In this document: positions 12,304 to 25,230 of the stretch, one piece after another
How the letters are laid out: the number at the start of each line of letters is the position of its first letter
Position numbering within the stretch: the stretch's first letter is position 1
DNA from: Perca fluviatilis
Lineage: Eukaryota; Chordata; Actinopteri; Perciformes; Percidae
Length of the DNA stretch: 64,000 nt
Direction: 5' to 3'
Assembly (NCBI RefSeq): GCF_010015445.1
Contig: NC_053123.1
Coordinates: 6,134,648-6,198,647, forward strand
Program-made: the position numbers and the translations under genes
The notes under the pieces: model-generated
Told to the model about the DNA's origin: nothing
Databases searched by the model: none
The model's input: only the letters and a program-made list of their open reading frames with translations

Positions 12304-13286
12304 CATTCCTTTCTTTCTCAAAGACCAAGAAAAAAGCCAATCACCCGATGCCTTTAGCACCTTGTGAACATGGCACACAGCTGTTTCCTGTCATACGCTT
12401 GAGCGTTAGTTGTGCGCGGTAAAGCTCGGGCGAAAAACCTTGGTGTCATTTTAATGAGTCGAATATTAATAACATTTATTTGAAATGAATTTGCAAATAC
12501 ATTTAAATGTGTGTTTATGTTTGTCGAACTTACAGCTTAGAAAAATGTGTAAACAGTTACTATATACTATTACATCTCTAAATGGAGATTTTCCAATTGT
12601 TCAAAATACAATAAGCGTAAACTGATGGTAATATCAGGTATGTAAGGAGAACATATTGTTCTCAAAAATGATTCGCCACAACTGAATGAAACGAAACAGT
12701 GAAAAAAATGAAAGAAATGTTCTTTAGAGAGTCCCTCCTCTGGTCTTTTTTTCCCCCCTCTTACGTCTATTTTTCCAAAAAAGTGAATCTGTGGCTTCTT
12801 TACGAGCCATTTCAGTGACTTAGAGAACTAAACTACAAGAGATTCCTTCATGTCTTTTGGGAGAAAAAAGGAATGGCTCTTCATTTCAAGCTGTCTCACT
12901 TGACAGAGGTGGGGTCAAATTAAGAGTTGAATCCATAAACTTTATATGTCTGGGTCTTAATCCTGCACCATATTGGATATTGGATTACATGACAACAATG
13001 ACAGAACAATGGTATAGTTAGGGTCCAGATTGAGAATTTTAGACATAGCCTTATTGGTATTTCACACTGACACAATATGCATCACACTAATCTGACAGAG
13101 CTAATATTGCTCTTAGTTATTTAAAACATTGGACTCTAATCAGATTTCAAACTGGTATTAGCACTGTGGGTGGATTCCATGTTCTCGCCATAAGTCAAGA
13201 GGTGTTGACCTCAGACCTGTCTCTAAATTTACACTCTGGATTCCCTATCATGACCACCTACATTCATGGCCACCCACACAGACTGT

Positions 13287-13287
<1 letters not shown>
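12302..13287. other. Intergenic DNA, no gene seen
   Basis: AT-rich sequence without recognisable features. Confidence 0.5.

Positions 13288-13368
<81 letters not shown>
13288..13368. repeat. (CA)n microsatellite
   Basis: About 40 CA units, perfect. Confidence 0.98.
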
Positions 13369-13372
<4 letters not shown>

Positions 13373-13899
13373 CAGTTTGCTTTTTATCTCTCTTTCTGCA
13401 CTTTTGACTAAGAACAGGGCAACTAAAGAGATGCCACTGATTTTATAAGCAAACAAATCGACATATGCTACAATTCCTGGACTACAATTTCTCCTCAGAA
13501 AACAGCAGTTATAAACTCTATTATTATATTTAATTGCCCAGTAAAAAAAAAAAAGGACTGAGCTAATACTGTGTGTCTTGTTTGGTGCCCCAGAGACAGC
13601 AATAAAACAGCAGTTTTATGATCGCGCTTAGCAACCACTTCTGAAGACAAAAAAAAATCAGTGACACCTCCAAACAAACCAAAGTCATTTTTCCTTATCT
13701 GTTCCCTTGCATCTTTTACTGTGAACTGGAGTTAAAGACTAGTACATTGTGAGATATCTAGACAGACAGAAAGAAAGACTGGAAAGTATGAGAACTTGTG
13801 AACATGGGTGTAGTTCTCCCACAGCCACAAAAGCCTGTGAGAGGATGGCTATGGGAGAGGGCTGACAAAAGGGGGAGGAAAATTAGGCTGGCCAGCATT

Positions 13900-14101
13900 C
13901 TTCTCATTTAAAGCTGTAACTACACAAAAAAAAGCACTCACGCAGTCTGGGCTGGGTCTGCTTACTGCTTACAAGGAGAGCTACTCTTGTATTCATGGTG
14001 GCGCAGTGATAACCTGAGCATTTTTTTTTTTTTTTGTTGCCTTTTCATCCTTTTCCCCCCTTGCTTTACGCACAAGGACGGCTCATGTCTTTTCTATAGA
14101 C
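13900..14101 (+). promoter_or_regulatory. col5a2: Putative col5a2 promoter region and 5' UTR
   Basis: This stretch precedes the collagen start codon. A CATTTAAAG string near 13906 is only a weak TATA match. The transcription start cannot be placed from sequence alone. The 5' UTR is pyrimidine-rich (poly-T at about 14020-14035, then CTTTTCATCCTTTTCCCCCC). Its 3' end folds with the start of the coding region. Confidence 0.35.
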
Positions 14102-14117
14102 ATGATGAGCTCTGTGC
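14070..14117 (+). promoter_or_regulatory. Collagen-type 5' stem-loop around the start codon, with uORF
   Basis: CATGTCT (14084-14090) pairs with AGACATG (14098-14104) across a 7-nt loop. GCT (14081-14083) can pair with AGC (14108-14110), and GCACA (14070-14074) with TGTGC (14113-14117). The initiator ATG (14102-14104) is inside the stem. A 4-codon uORF (ATG TCT TTT CTA TAG, 14085-14099) ends just before it. Type I and III collagen mRNAs carry such a start-codon stem-loop, bound by LARP6 to control collagen translation. The same role here is inferred. Confidence 0.65.
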
Positions 14118-14192
14118 ATTTAAGGACTTTCTTTTTTCTGGTAGTCTCCGTAGCTCAGGTTTTGATTGTTACATGTCAAGACGGGAACAGTG
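14102..14192 (+). CDS. col5a2: Procollagen alpha-2(V) exon 1 (signal peptide)
   Basis: The exon encodes about 30 residues starting with two methionines (MMSSVHLRTFFFLVV...), a hydrophobic signal-peptide core, and a polar end (CQDGNS). It stops in phase 1 at a consensus donor (G|GTAAGTG). Exon 2 at 59504 opens in phase 1 and continues directly into the von Willebrand type C domain, as in clade A fibrillar procollagens, whose short first exons encode the signal peptide. The first methionine is preferred because it sits in the conserved stem-loop; the human COL5A2 protein also begins with two methionines. The product is secreted procollagen, which co-assembles with type I collagen and controls fibril diameter. 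Assignment to this gene rests on reading frame, phase and gene order. A transcript joining the two exons was not available. Confidence 0.75.
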
Positions 14193-15937
14193 GTAAGTGA
14201 AGCCCTCTGCTGTTTATTTTAACGCCTAATTGCTGTATAATGTGTGAAGGTTTCTAATGGTTGCCCTTTGAATTAACGGAACATTAGCTTGGACTTCTTG
14301 TTTGTGCTTGTACAAGCAGTTGGGTTAAGTTGCACAAATTCCTTTTTTTCACCGAGTGGTTTTAGGCAACAGAAACTCCTTTAAGTGTGCACTAAATTAA
14401 GGGAGAAGTCACTTTTGATAAAACAAACCGATTTGTTAATTTCCTCCTTCCTGCGTTGGATTTCTTTTGTGCCAGAGTGAAGTCTCCTCGTACATGACAA
14501 CTCAATTTGCTCAATTGCCTTGTTAGGAATTGCCTTTTTTTCCAATTTGGATAGCAGCTGATAATGTAATGACTGCATGGAACATGTAAGTTAGATCTGT
14601 GGCAGGGATGACACAACCTTACGTGGTTATTGAAGACTAGCTTAGAGAAGATTTAAAAAGAGATGAGAGTAGCTCTATTGTGGATTATCTGCAATTCAAA
14701 CAAGCCATGTAAGTCAGGAAACAGACCTGGTGGACATCTGTCAGTGATTGCAAGTGATGTCACCCTCAGGCACTGGAAATGTGCAGAGGAGGGGAAATGA
14801 ACACCTTTTGCGGTTTCTGCAATACTTCACCACTTTGGAACATTCATTAAAGTGTTACCACAACCCCCCCTCCCCCCTCTTCGGACTACACTGTACATCT
14901 GCAAAAAGAATTTCAGCACCGGAGCTCACGCGCCTCTGAGGCAACGCAGCCTGCATGTTAATTCAGGCCAGATGTGAGGAGACATGAGAAGGAGAGATGC
15001 TGTTGGATTCTCACTCGGTGTACTGCTGATGTCTTTAGCTGGCAACGCCAAGAGCTAGAACACCTGAATGTTCTTGTTTTACTTCAACCGTGCTTCCCCC
15101 TCTTTTTTTTTTCCTTTTTCTTTTTCCAACTGGAGCGTTTGATGCCTTGTGTCGTCACATGAGCTTGTGTTGTTTCTATACGTATGATGTCATGGGCCGC
15201 ACTGAGCACTGGAAAGTTCATTTAATGGGCCCCTGATGGAGTGTGGAGCTAAGCAGTGCAGCACACACAGTACTGTTTTTTTTTTTTTTTAAAAGCTGTC
15301 ATTCCCTCTAGATACTTTAACCAGTTTTTTCATTATATCATTATGTAAAATGAGGTGGCTTAACTCTTTAGGATCGGTTTCACATAATGCAGACACAGTC
15401 GTGCGGTAGTGGGGCACCAGATGGAACGCTACCCTGTAGTCAATGCAGGTTAGGCCCCAAAACTTGTCTCACACTGTTCGTGTTGCACTTTAACTTAAAC
15501 GTTTAGGCTTAAAGAAGTTATTTAGCTCTAATACTAATGCTGGCATTTGACAAATAGGGCATTCTCACTGAATTATATACGGACATTAATCAAGCTATTA
15601 AAAGGAAACTTTACCGGACGGTGAAGGGATAGAACTGTCCCAAGCTCTATAGCTTTCTGCTGTTCTGACCTGGGAAACATGTTTTCTTGTTGTATTTTTA
15701 ATGCATGTTTGCGTTATGTAGTTTTAAAGTTCTAAGTGGCTCTGTTCTAATCAGATTCTCCATCCTGTCTGCATCCATATTTGTCCATGTGGAACAGCAC
15801 AGTGCTGTTGCAGGCTTCTTTCCATGGAATAGCGGCGGATGAGGAGATTTCATTTCGACCAAATAAAAACAGTGGAAAGTTCATGGTTTCTGTAGACTAA
15901 GGGAAAATGTGGTTCACCAGCGCTTTGAGACAATGTG

Positions 15938-15972
<35 letters not shown>

Positions 15973-17375
15973 GGGCTTTCATGGCTTGTTCCACACAATG
16001 ACCAGTTAGTATGGACTGGTTTTTAATGTGCAGAATCTTTTTTGCGTTTTACAGTCCACATTTTTAACTATTTCTTTGGCTAGTATGCTTAGTTTGAATA
16101 GAAAATATAACCACCAATAAAGGGCTGTGAGAACAGCATGAAACACACTCAACAATTCAACAAAGACCCTCACAAATATCATGGTAATATCACGTTAAAC
16201 CTGGTATGGCTAAACGGATGTACATTGCTGGGATAAAGCCTGACATGTCCCTTCTTTCTCACTACTTCCGCTATCTGAGTTTAGCGCCGCCCACAGCGGT
16301 TGTGATTGGCTTAAAGAAATACAAACAAGCCAGAGCGTTTTTTTTGCTCCATCCCAGAATAGTAGCCAGACCACTCCAGCACTGACACAGCGGTATGGAG
16401 ATAGGCCTGTACAATGCAAGACTATATTGTCTTTGGGTCAAATTTGACCCATTTTCAAAGTTTCTATAGCAGAAATTTGGGTTTCTTTCAACCTAATTGC
16501 CCAAAAGTAACACAGATGGTTCCTCGAAATGCTCTTCACAAGTCAAATTAAGGATAAGTTCACTAATTTTATTGACTTTTAGGTGTTTAACTTATTTTAT
16601 AGCATTATTCTGACTTAACTTTGACAGTCTGTCATTATCCACAAACATCCTCTGATCTTAAATATTGGTGAAAATAATTCATACGTTCTGCTGTTTTACT
16701 CAAAAATGATATATAATTTCATATAGGCTAAATGATCTTTATTGACCATAAATTCCAAAAACAATGGTGTAAAAATAGTGGTAATAAGTTGTTGTTAGTG
16801 TATAATGGTGGTAGTGGAAAACAATCGCAGAAAATAATGCTACAAAAATATTAAACATCGAGTTAAACATCGAAAAGAGACAAACAGTTTTTCTAAAGCT
16901 GCAAAATATGTAACAAAAAACGTCAAAAGTGTTCATTTTCAATTTTGACCCAGAAGGACAACGCAAGGGTTAAACCTAAAGCACTCACCCAACCCTGTCT
17001 CTTAAAAAGTGACGTTCCCATACAAGGGAAGATATTTTCCAACGAACATTTTAAACACGTGCTTAACGTTGCTGAAACAAATGTACTTGGTTAGGTTTAG
17101 GCAACCAAACTATTTGGTCAGATTTAGAAAACAATATTTAGGTTTAATATTGGAGGTTAAAAAAGTTGTCTGTTACCTAATTTAAGTTACATATGTAAGT
17201 TAAGTACGTTACGTACGTACTTGACGTAAAGGCTAAGTGGTTGAAAGTCCTGTTTTAGTTTGACCCATCCATCCATCCATCCACCCTAACCTTCTTCCTA
17301 CGCAGACTATCGCAGACTTTGATTAGAAAACGTATATGTGATACGTCAAGGACAAACGTAATCCTTCATTTCCCT
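14193..17375. other. Intron 1 segment, little recognised
   Basis: Contains a (GT)n run at 15939-15969 and poly-T runs (15096-15130, 15272-15288). No coding exon with a fitting phase was seen. An alternative first exon cannot be excluded. Confidence 0.4.
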
Positions 17376-17541
17376 TAAAGCAACACCAAAGATTCTCAAA
17401 ATAATGTTTCCATTTTTCATCAACTCGTAACAGGGTGAACGGTGCTTCTGCATTCGCTTTGCGGCCCTCTATCAGCTATAACCGCACTATGCTAGTTTGC
17501 CAGATCGGACCGAAGAGGAAAAGTGCTTTGGTGTTGCTTTA
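17376..17541. mobile_element. 166-bp TTAA-bounded miniature element
   Basis: Inverted ends AGCAACACCAAAG and CTTTGGTGTTGCT are flanked by TTAA on both sides. There is no coding content. Its right TTAA is also the left TTAA of the next element. Confidence 0.65.
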
Positions 17542-18098
17542 AAAAGGTCCAATGTGTGTGAATTTCTCCCATCTAGCATCGAGATCGTATATCGCAATCA
17601 ACTCTCTCGCACCACGCAGTTCAAAGTACGTATTACAGCTACGGTAGCCTTCACGCTTCAAAAAGATGGTCTCTTACTCTTTTCAATCTCCTTTTTCTTT
17701 TTCTGGGTGAATAGAAGAAGACTCCTGTTCCTGAAATTTGGATTTTGAATACGTGTGGTCCTCCATGTTTCCTTCTTCAAACTTGCCGGGGGCCGGGAAG
17801 CTACGATACCCGTTAGCAGCGTTAGCAGCACCTGTGAGTTTATCATGGGACAGCGAAAACGTGAAATGCGGAGCAGTATGTCCTGTATGTCCCTTACTGG
17901 CTAACGTATTTCAAGATGGAGCATGAATATGGAGCGTCTACCCCAGTTCATGCGAACGCAAATGTAAAATTTCAAGCCAAAAGGAATACTTGGAATTGAT
18001 GGTGGAGGTAAATATTCATGAAAAAGGACAAGTTTGTGAACGGGAAACACAGATTTTGATAAAGAACAACTAAACACGTTACACACTGGACCTTTAAA
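17541..18098. mobile_element. TTAA-bounded miniature element (AAGGTCC termini)
   Basis: The left end AAAAGGTCCAATGTGTGTG and the right end TTACACACTGGACCT, followed by TTAA, are inverted. It directly abuts the 17376-17541 element. The short open frames inside are not genes. Confidence 0.6.
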
Positions 18099-20138
18099 AC
18101 GTAATTGTGAATGCAGTTTAGTTTTAAGGGGAACCTATTGTTATTGAGACAGGGCTGACTCAAACTGCTTAAAAAACGTTGAGCAGCACTGGAATCTTGC
18201 AAATGCACATGGCTACAATTACCAATGTCACTCCATGTAATTGGGACCTTTATATGGAAAGATGAAACTTCAAATTGAGTGTGGTTGAATGTTGATGCAA
18301 GCAGTCTCATTGTCTCAGTAAACAATCAACACAAGTTTTAAAGTCTATTCTGAAGAATAAAAAGAAGTCCGCAAAAGTCTATGTTGAGGACATGGACGTT
18401 ATTGTAAAGAGATCTGAGGAACCATATCTTTGGTGGAATTTACAAAATCAAATATGGTTCTTTGAAGATTTAAAAACATGTTGAAAACAAATGTTAAGTT
18501 TTCTTTTCAGTCAATACAGTTACACAGCTCAAAATGAAAGTCATATGGCTGGCTGCACATGTGCAGAAAGTTTGCAAAAGAACACAAGTTGGCAAATGAG
18601 ATCAAGTGGCAGACTTTAAGCTCAAAATTGGAAATGGTGACGCCAGTATAGATTACCAGGATGAAATATACTATAGTACATCCCTCATACATAACCTACA
18701 ACCTGTAGTGGAAGAAGCAGAAGTGTTCCAATCATATTTGGAGTAAGGTTTAGGGATGTAATCATGGAAAAGGAAACGGCAATAGATCACTGACTCTAAC
18801 TCTAGCTGACAGAAAGCAGGAGTCTGTGCAAACAGTTTTAGCCTGAGATAGAAATATGTGTATGTTGAACATTGCTCCTCCCACACGCTGACATAGCTGT
18901 AAAACATCTTCAAAGATGCCACTTAGCGCCTAACATCAAAGAGCCTAAACACTTTGTGAACCCAGTGGATTGCTTCAGTTTGTAACATTTGTCCCATCAT
19001 CACCAGGTTATTGATATTCATCAAAGCCAAAAAACGCAAATCAACTCAAAACGTATTTTCCCCCCCTCTCTCTTAGAGAAATACATGAGCAGAAAGCAAA
19101 AATCTGGTATTCCAAATCAAAAAAACCTGCATGAGGTCACTTTGTTATCCAAATTGGTTCCAGTTGTTGTTGCCACATCACTGACATCGCAACAAATGGG
19201 CTGTTTTCTACCAAAGCTGAAACGTCCAAACATGTGAATCCAACCAGGTCCACAGACGGCCTTGATTAGGAACACATGCTGCATTTCTGAGCTATGACTT
19301 GATCACACGCCTCTTTTCTACCACAGTTAAGGGGGTCGCGCTCACCAGATTGGACATTGTCTGGAGTTACACGTTGGAGGAAGTCAACGTTTTAACAGTC
19401 GGCTGATATGTAGCGCCTGTAGCGGTGATCCTTGGACGTCTCGGTGGCACAGATGATGGAGCTGATAGATTTTCAATGCAGATTGTCCCTGTGAGGACTG
19501 CTCCATGGGAACTACTTATAAACCAAATTATTGCAGTCAGCAAATGGAGGCCTGGGCTGGGGGGGATGACTTCCAGATGTTAAAATAGCTGCTTTGGCAG
19601 TATATGGAAAATATAAAAAAAGAAACATCTTAGCCTTTAGATACAGTTGGAAGGGGAGGACGTTAACCGGTTGATGAAAGACATAACTTGTCCATAGGGT
19701 TGAGCTTGGATAGATGTGAAAAGTAGTGGCAGTTTCTCCTGTATCGTTACACTGAGCACCTCCGCAGGTTCAAGTTAAAGTAACTATTTGTTTAAAAAGA
19801 CATGCAATTACAGCTCCCTCTGACAGGCTTCCTGGCCCTTGATTGGCACTTAGTTACCAATGTGCCCTGTCATCCTCTCTGTCTGTCCATGTGGGAGGAT
19901 GACAGGACAGAACGTAAACACAGAACAGGTTGGGATTCTCAAGTGCTATAATTGTCTTTATTTCATTCTAATTAAGAATGTGCCGGAACTCTTTGCTCAT
20001 ACTAGTCTTCCCTATAGAGCTTGGCCACTACATTTACATGTGATGTGTGGTAATTGAATAAATAAAACAAATTCCAGGTTGATATTTGTGCTGTTCACAG
20101 TGTATAGTGTATTCCATCAATGTAGAAAAAAGGTAAAA
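18099..20138. other. Intron 1 segment, no gene seen
   Basis: AT-rich sequence; no exon, RNA gene or long repeat recognised. Confidence 0.45.
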
Positions 20139-20650
20139 ATTAAAGGTCCCATATCATGCTCATTTTCAGGTTCATACTTGTATTTTTGGGTTTCTACTAG
20201 AACATGTTTACATGCTTTAATGTTCAAAAAACTTTATTTTTCTCATACTATCTGTCTGAATAGATCTGTATTTACCGTTTGCCTGAAATGCTCCTTTTTA
20301 AATGCCCATCTCTTTAAGCCCCCCTCCCGAAAAAGCCCAGTCTGCTCTGATTGGTCACTGTTTTTGCAGGTATCTGCGCTCTCTGCACCGTCATTGCAGT
20401 CGGGGAATGACTGTAACAGCACTGTAACACCACTTTCTACCTATGTATAATAGAGTTGTGACATCACAACCGGATTGAAGTCCTGACGGCTCGTTTAAAG
20501 GCACAGTTGATTTAATACAGGCTGGGTGCATTTCTCTGTGGATAGAGCATTTTAAAACTTTCACAGTATTTATGTAGCATCTCTACCTGCTTTATAATAA
20601 TAAAAACACATGGAAATCTCACTTTTTACAATATGGAGACCTTTAAAGGC
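20139..20650 (+). mobile_element. TTAA-bounded miniature element, family G copy 1
   Basis: It begins TTAAAGGTCCCATATCATGC and ends GGAGACCTTTAA. The same family lies in the opposite direction at 27804-28338, with shared blocks such as CTGATTGGTC and CATGTTTACATGCTTTAATG. The 123-residue open frame at 20079-20450 crosses the element boundary and is not a gene. Confidence 0.7.
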
Positions 20651-23600
20651 ACACTCCACAAATTTATGATGATGTTAGGGTTATCTCAGCTTGGGCTTCA
20701 GAGTTTATTTTATTTTTAATGAAAAGTCTGTATAACAATCTGGAGGTGTGAGGATTGAAAGAAGTGGGCATATATGAGGCAAGTAGGGTCTGAAGAAAGA
20801 TGCTACTGTGTTGCATCATGGGAAATGCAGGATTAAGCATTTTTGTAGCTTGACCCATTCTATGGACTAAAAGGATATCTCAGCCACTGCTATTTCAATT
20901 TTGAAATAGTCAAATAGTCTTTTTTCTTGAATCTCACTCTTGTGGGTCCCCTGACTTTATGGTGCAATACTAAATTGGTGGAGTACCTCTTTAATTGTTA
21001 ATGAAAGTATTGTTGATAGAAATATAATAGATGATTGTTTTTTGTCATCTAATTTAGACACATATCTCTCTTTACAATTAAAAAGTAATATTGTCCATCC
21101 CCACATGCCAGGAAAACAAACAGAACAGTCATGTTAATGCCTTTGAGAAAGCCTGCTGTTTCTGGTGCACAGCGCACTTTGCCTGTACAGTGAGTGTTGA
21201 TACAGCTGGTTGTAGTTTTTCTAGAAGATCAGGAGGACGTTTGCCCTTTGGAGCTTATCCTCTGCAGGTTGGCAGGTCTTCGTGTAATACAGCCCTCCCT
21301 CTGAACATATCTGGTCACTATTTCAAAGGCTGCTGTAATTGCTTTAAATCTTCCAATTTCAAGAGATGTTAGGTCCCATCTGGGAACCCCTCTCTCTCTG
21401 TGTGTGGTGAAGTGCTTTGGGCCAGGTAGTGATTCAGCAGAATCTGATTAAAGTTGCTGCTGAGTGAATATTCCAATTGAGCAAAGGAGAGTGTCATTGT
21501 CAGTAATATAAGCAATGATTGAGTCATGCACACATTTCCCCATGTTACAGTTAACCTTTAGACAGACCTTAATATATAGTAGTAGCATACTTGGCCTCAA
21601 ATTTGATGGCATTTTAATAGCAAGTAACGCCCATATTTCTTTAGATGTAACCTTCCCCTCATAAATTCTTTAAAAAAAATTCTCAGGCACTACTTGTTTA
21701 AACGCCACAACATGGTGACAGTCAGCCATAATTGCAGGTTATGGTCCAACCTAAATTCTAAGTTGTAGCAAGGTTGTGTATACTACAACCACAGCGGGTG
21801 AGCCAGTGGAGCTGCATGGGTGACAAGGGTTAGCAATCTGGCCTCAGTTATGTTTAGGCTCTTAACAACTTGTTGGACATCTGATTGGCTCGACGGTGAA
21901 ATGCCTCGAGGTCATTTTCGTCTCCAGGTGGTCTTCTTGTAGTGGAGCTGAAGAAGGGGGAATTACATTACTGCAGTCTGTGAAAAGTAATAATATTAAA
22001 TTGTACGTTGTCTTACACATGATTCATTTCTAGTTGAGAACCACTGCACTGTTTGGGATTAAAGCTAAAGGCATTGCATCATTATCAGCGAGCTCTGGCA
22101 TGCTGTATTTCTCAGAACTTTATAAAACAGTGGACTTATTTTTTACTTGATGTATGATGGATGCCTTGACTGAGTTGGACCACATATTTTGGGAATCCCC
22201 TGTTCACTGTCAAGATGTGTCTTGTGCTCTCCATATTTCTCTACCAGATCAATGGAATACAGTCTTAAAACAGAGATGATCAATGGCACAATGAATCATT
22301 ATAATGCATGTGCATGTGAATCTTCCATATTACAAACATAGAAAATCTCCAAGAGGCTCATGTTCAGAAGGAAAAGACATTAGGTTTAGTTAGCTGGAGT
22401 CTTTACTATGCAGCACTGCCAGAATTCAGCAGAGGGGATGATGTTTCTTAAAATGACATCTACCATAAAACTCATAGTGTGTGCAGAGCAGATGCATGTA
22501 TTAGCCGGGAACACAATGAGCTCCGTGAAGCACAAAGACAATCAGAAGTGTTAAAAAGATAGCTTTTCTTTTTCATTGGATCATTGCATCAAAATTGGCA
22601 TTGCTTGTTCAGATTCATGTAACAGACTCAAAAGCAGGGGCGAAGCCAGAAGTGGTAAACTGCATTACTAATCTTGACACCTTTTTGTTGTTTTTTTTTC
22701 TACTATGTTAGAGTAGAGTTCACACAATCAATGTTATAATGATAATTAAAAAATTAATATAATGTTATAAATCTGCTATATATTTGAATCCATCCAATAA
22801 TAATCTGGGCTGCTCTAACTGTAAATCAAAAATCCCCAAAAGAACATTCACTCAATTATATTTCTAGCTAGTAGTAATAATAATAGTAGCATAGAACAGT
22901 TAAAGGTATTTTAAAAACAGCCCGTTTCCACCCAGAAAACGGCCATATGGGTCGATTAAACAAGCAGCTCATAGCGTCACATTACATCACATTTTCTAAC
23001 CCTAACCCCTACCCCAGTAACCCTAACCCCAATCCCTGTTTTACTAACCCTAACTTAGTTTTTTGTTGCCTCAACTTAACTAATTTAGTTTCCCAACATT
23101 TACTACGTGTTTAAATGGCAACGGTTATGCTACGATAACATGATTGAACCGCCACCATGCAGCAGTAAATAAAACGGTTGAATACGTCGTTTTTCAGAGT
23201 CTTTGGAAACGGACCTATAATGTCGTTTAGGTAAAAGGATGCGTTTTTTTAAAATCTGAAGGAGTTTGGGCTTTTGAGAAAACATTCGGGGTTGGAGTCT
23301 CAGTATCCACCCTCCCGCTCCGCCCCTGCTCAAAAGATGCATCTTTTGGGTTGTGACATGTCCAGTAAGGAAGTAAGTTATTCAGAAGAGAGAAGGGAGC
23401 ATTCTTTTAACACAATGCGAGTCTGTGCTGCCCCTTACCCACTGGCCGCAATGTCCAGTCAGTGTTCCCGAACAAACATGGCTCACACGGAGCCAGACCA
23501 TTGAGATGTGGAAATGTCTGCTTGTAGCCGACGGTGACTCATGGCTACCATTTAAGATGATTTCACCAAATGAGTAAAAGGCTCCTGCAGAGAAGTGGCT

Positions 23601-25181
23601 CAAAGACACTGAGTTTTTCAAAACCAGTTAAAGTGGCAAAGCTAACATTAAATATGGTAATTTCGTTTTAAAGAGTCAGCTAGCAGGCTTCACACATCAA
23701 GCGTCCCTACTGCTCCAGCTTTTAATTGTTTACAGTACATTGAGGAAAAGTTAGGAACATTTGAACCAGAAGAACAACAAATCCAAACGCTGGCATGGTC
23801 GTTTACAGTCTCTTAGTTTGAAAATGATATCCATATGCGTCATACTGTATACTAGCACTTTGCATTTGTAAATATACTTAAGGATTAAAGCAAAGCCACA
23901 TGAGTTTTTGGAGAAAAACAGTTTCCTGCAGAAGAACCTTGTACTTGCTGTGGTGTATAGACATTTTCTCTAATGCTTCACTTATTCAGCCACCAGTTCC
24001 ACACTAACAAATACCTCAGGTTTACACAGCTAGAACTGTGTTGTGCATCATGTCAGTCTGTATTTACCTGGGCTAAATAAGAGCTCTAAGTATAGGCTTT
24101 GACTTGATTTCTTTTTTTTTTAATTGCATGGCTTCTCTTGGTTCTAAGCCTTTCACTGATGTGGCCTGGTATTTAGGGGTTTAGCTTTAAACGTGGAATG
24201 AAACCGGGCAGGAGAAAACTTAATTTCATCATAATTCCAGATCTATAAGAAGCGGGGGGATTGAAGGGGATTGAATGGGAAGAGAAGCGCAGCTGCAGAT
24301 CAGGGTGGAAAGAACACAGGGCTGACAGAGAAAAGAGGAGGAAGAGGACAGAGAGGAGTCAAGACAGGGGAAGAGGATACGAGCTAGAATCTGTAACAGG
24401 GCAGGAAAGGGAGAGAAAAACAAAAGTGAGAATGTGAAAAGGTGTGGAAGACGCGGCAATGAGGGAAGCCCAGAAGATTGTTTGGTACGTGTCATTAAGG
24501 GCTAAAACTTGTGTAGTCTGATTCTCTACCCCCTGTAAATCGCAATACTCTGGTCCAACTCCAGCACAGGAAGTCATGTCAAACTGGAATTTCCTCTGTA
24601 AAAGCACATGTTTCGGCTCTGGTTGTTGTTGTTAATGACCATTGTGATTCATGGTCAGAAGATAAGACAAACACAAGATTAAAACACTGTTTTTAAAGAT
24701 TATTGTTTGAGTGTGAATGCCTGCCTTCCCCTATGGACAATTAAAATAATAAGTTCACTTATTTAAGGACATGTTATGGACAAAAGTATAGGAAGTGTAC
24801 ACTGTGTCCAACATCTGTCTGTGCTCAAAATATAAAAAAAAAAGTATTCTTTTAATCAAATTAGATTAAATCTTTAGAATTGAAGACGACAAATAGCCTC
24901 TCTTTCTGGTTGGAGTCTGCCTTTTTTGGGAAGACATTTCTCAGGCTCACCCAGCTGCTGATGACATGCTGAATAAAGTATGCAACTGTTACTGATAGAA
25001 GGGAGGAGTTGCAGCAAACAAACTGCAGCAGATCTGCCAAGATATAAGCCTGTGCTTGGCACTCATGACATTGCAGGAACGCTCTCAAGATGTTAGTAAA
25101 GTAGTGCTTCATTGGTCGATGCAGTTTGGACATGGGAGGGAATATTCCTCTCATACTTCTCTCATTAGAGACAAACAGGTC

Positions 25182-25182
<1 letters not shown>
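20651..25182. other. Intron 1 segment, no gene seen
   Basis: No coding feature recognised. Short TAACCCTAACC-like strings at 22990-23050 are too few and irregular for a telomeric array. 24236-24430 is purine-rich on the + strand. Confidence 0.45.

Positions 25183-25228
<46 letters not shown>
25183..25228. repeat. (GT)n microsatellite
   Basis: About 23 GT units. The open frames across it are artefacts. Confidence 0.97.

Positions 25229-25230
<2 letters not shown>

Noticed and set aside
12080..12378. CVCVCV and HTHTHT frames here and at 13166-13456, 24861-25319, 51484-51766 and 52153-52462
   Set aside because: Translations of CA/GT microsatellites, with no coding support.
20079..20450. 123-codon + strand frame
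   Set aside because: It crosses the border of a TTAA miniature element whose second copy (27804-28338) has no equivalent frame.
22990..23060. Telomere-like TAACCC strings
   Set aside because: Only a few irregular units in AT-rich DNA, not a telomeric or interstitial telomeric array.
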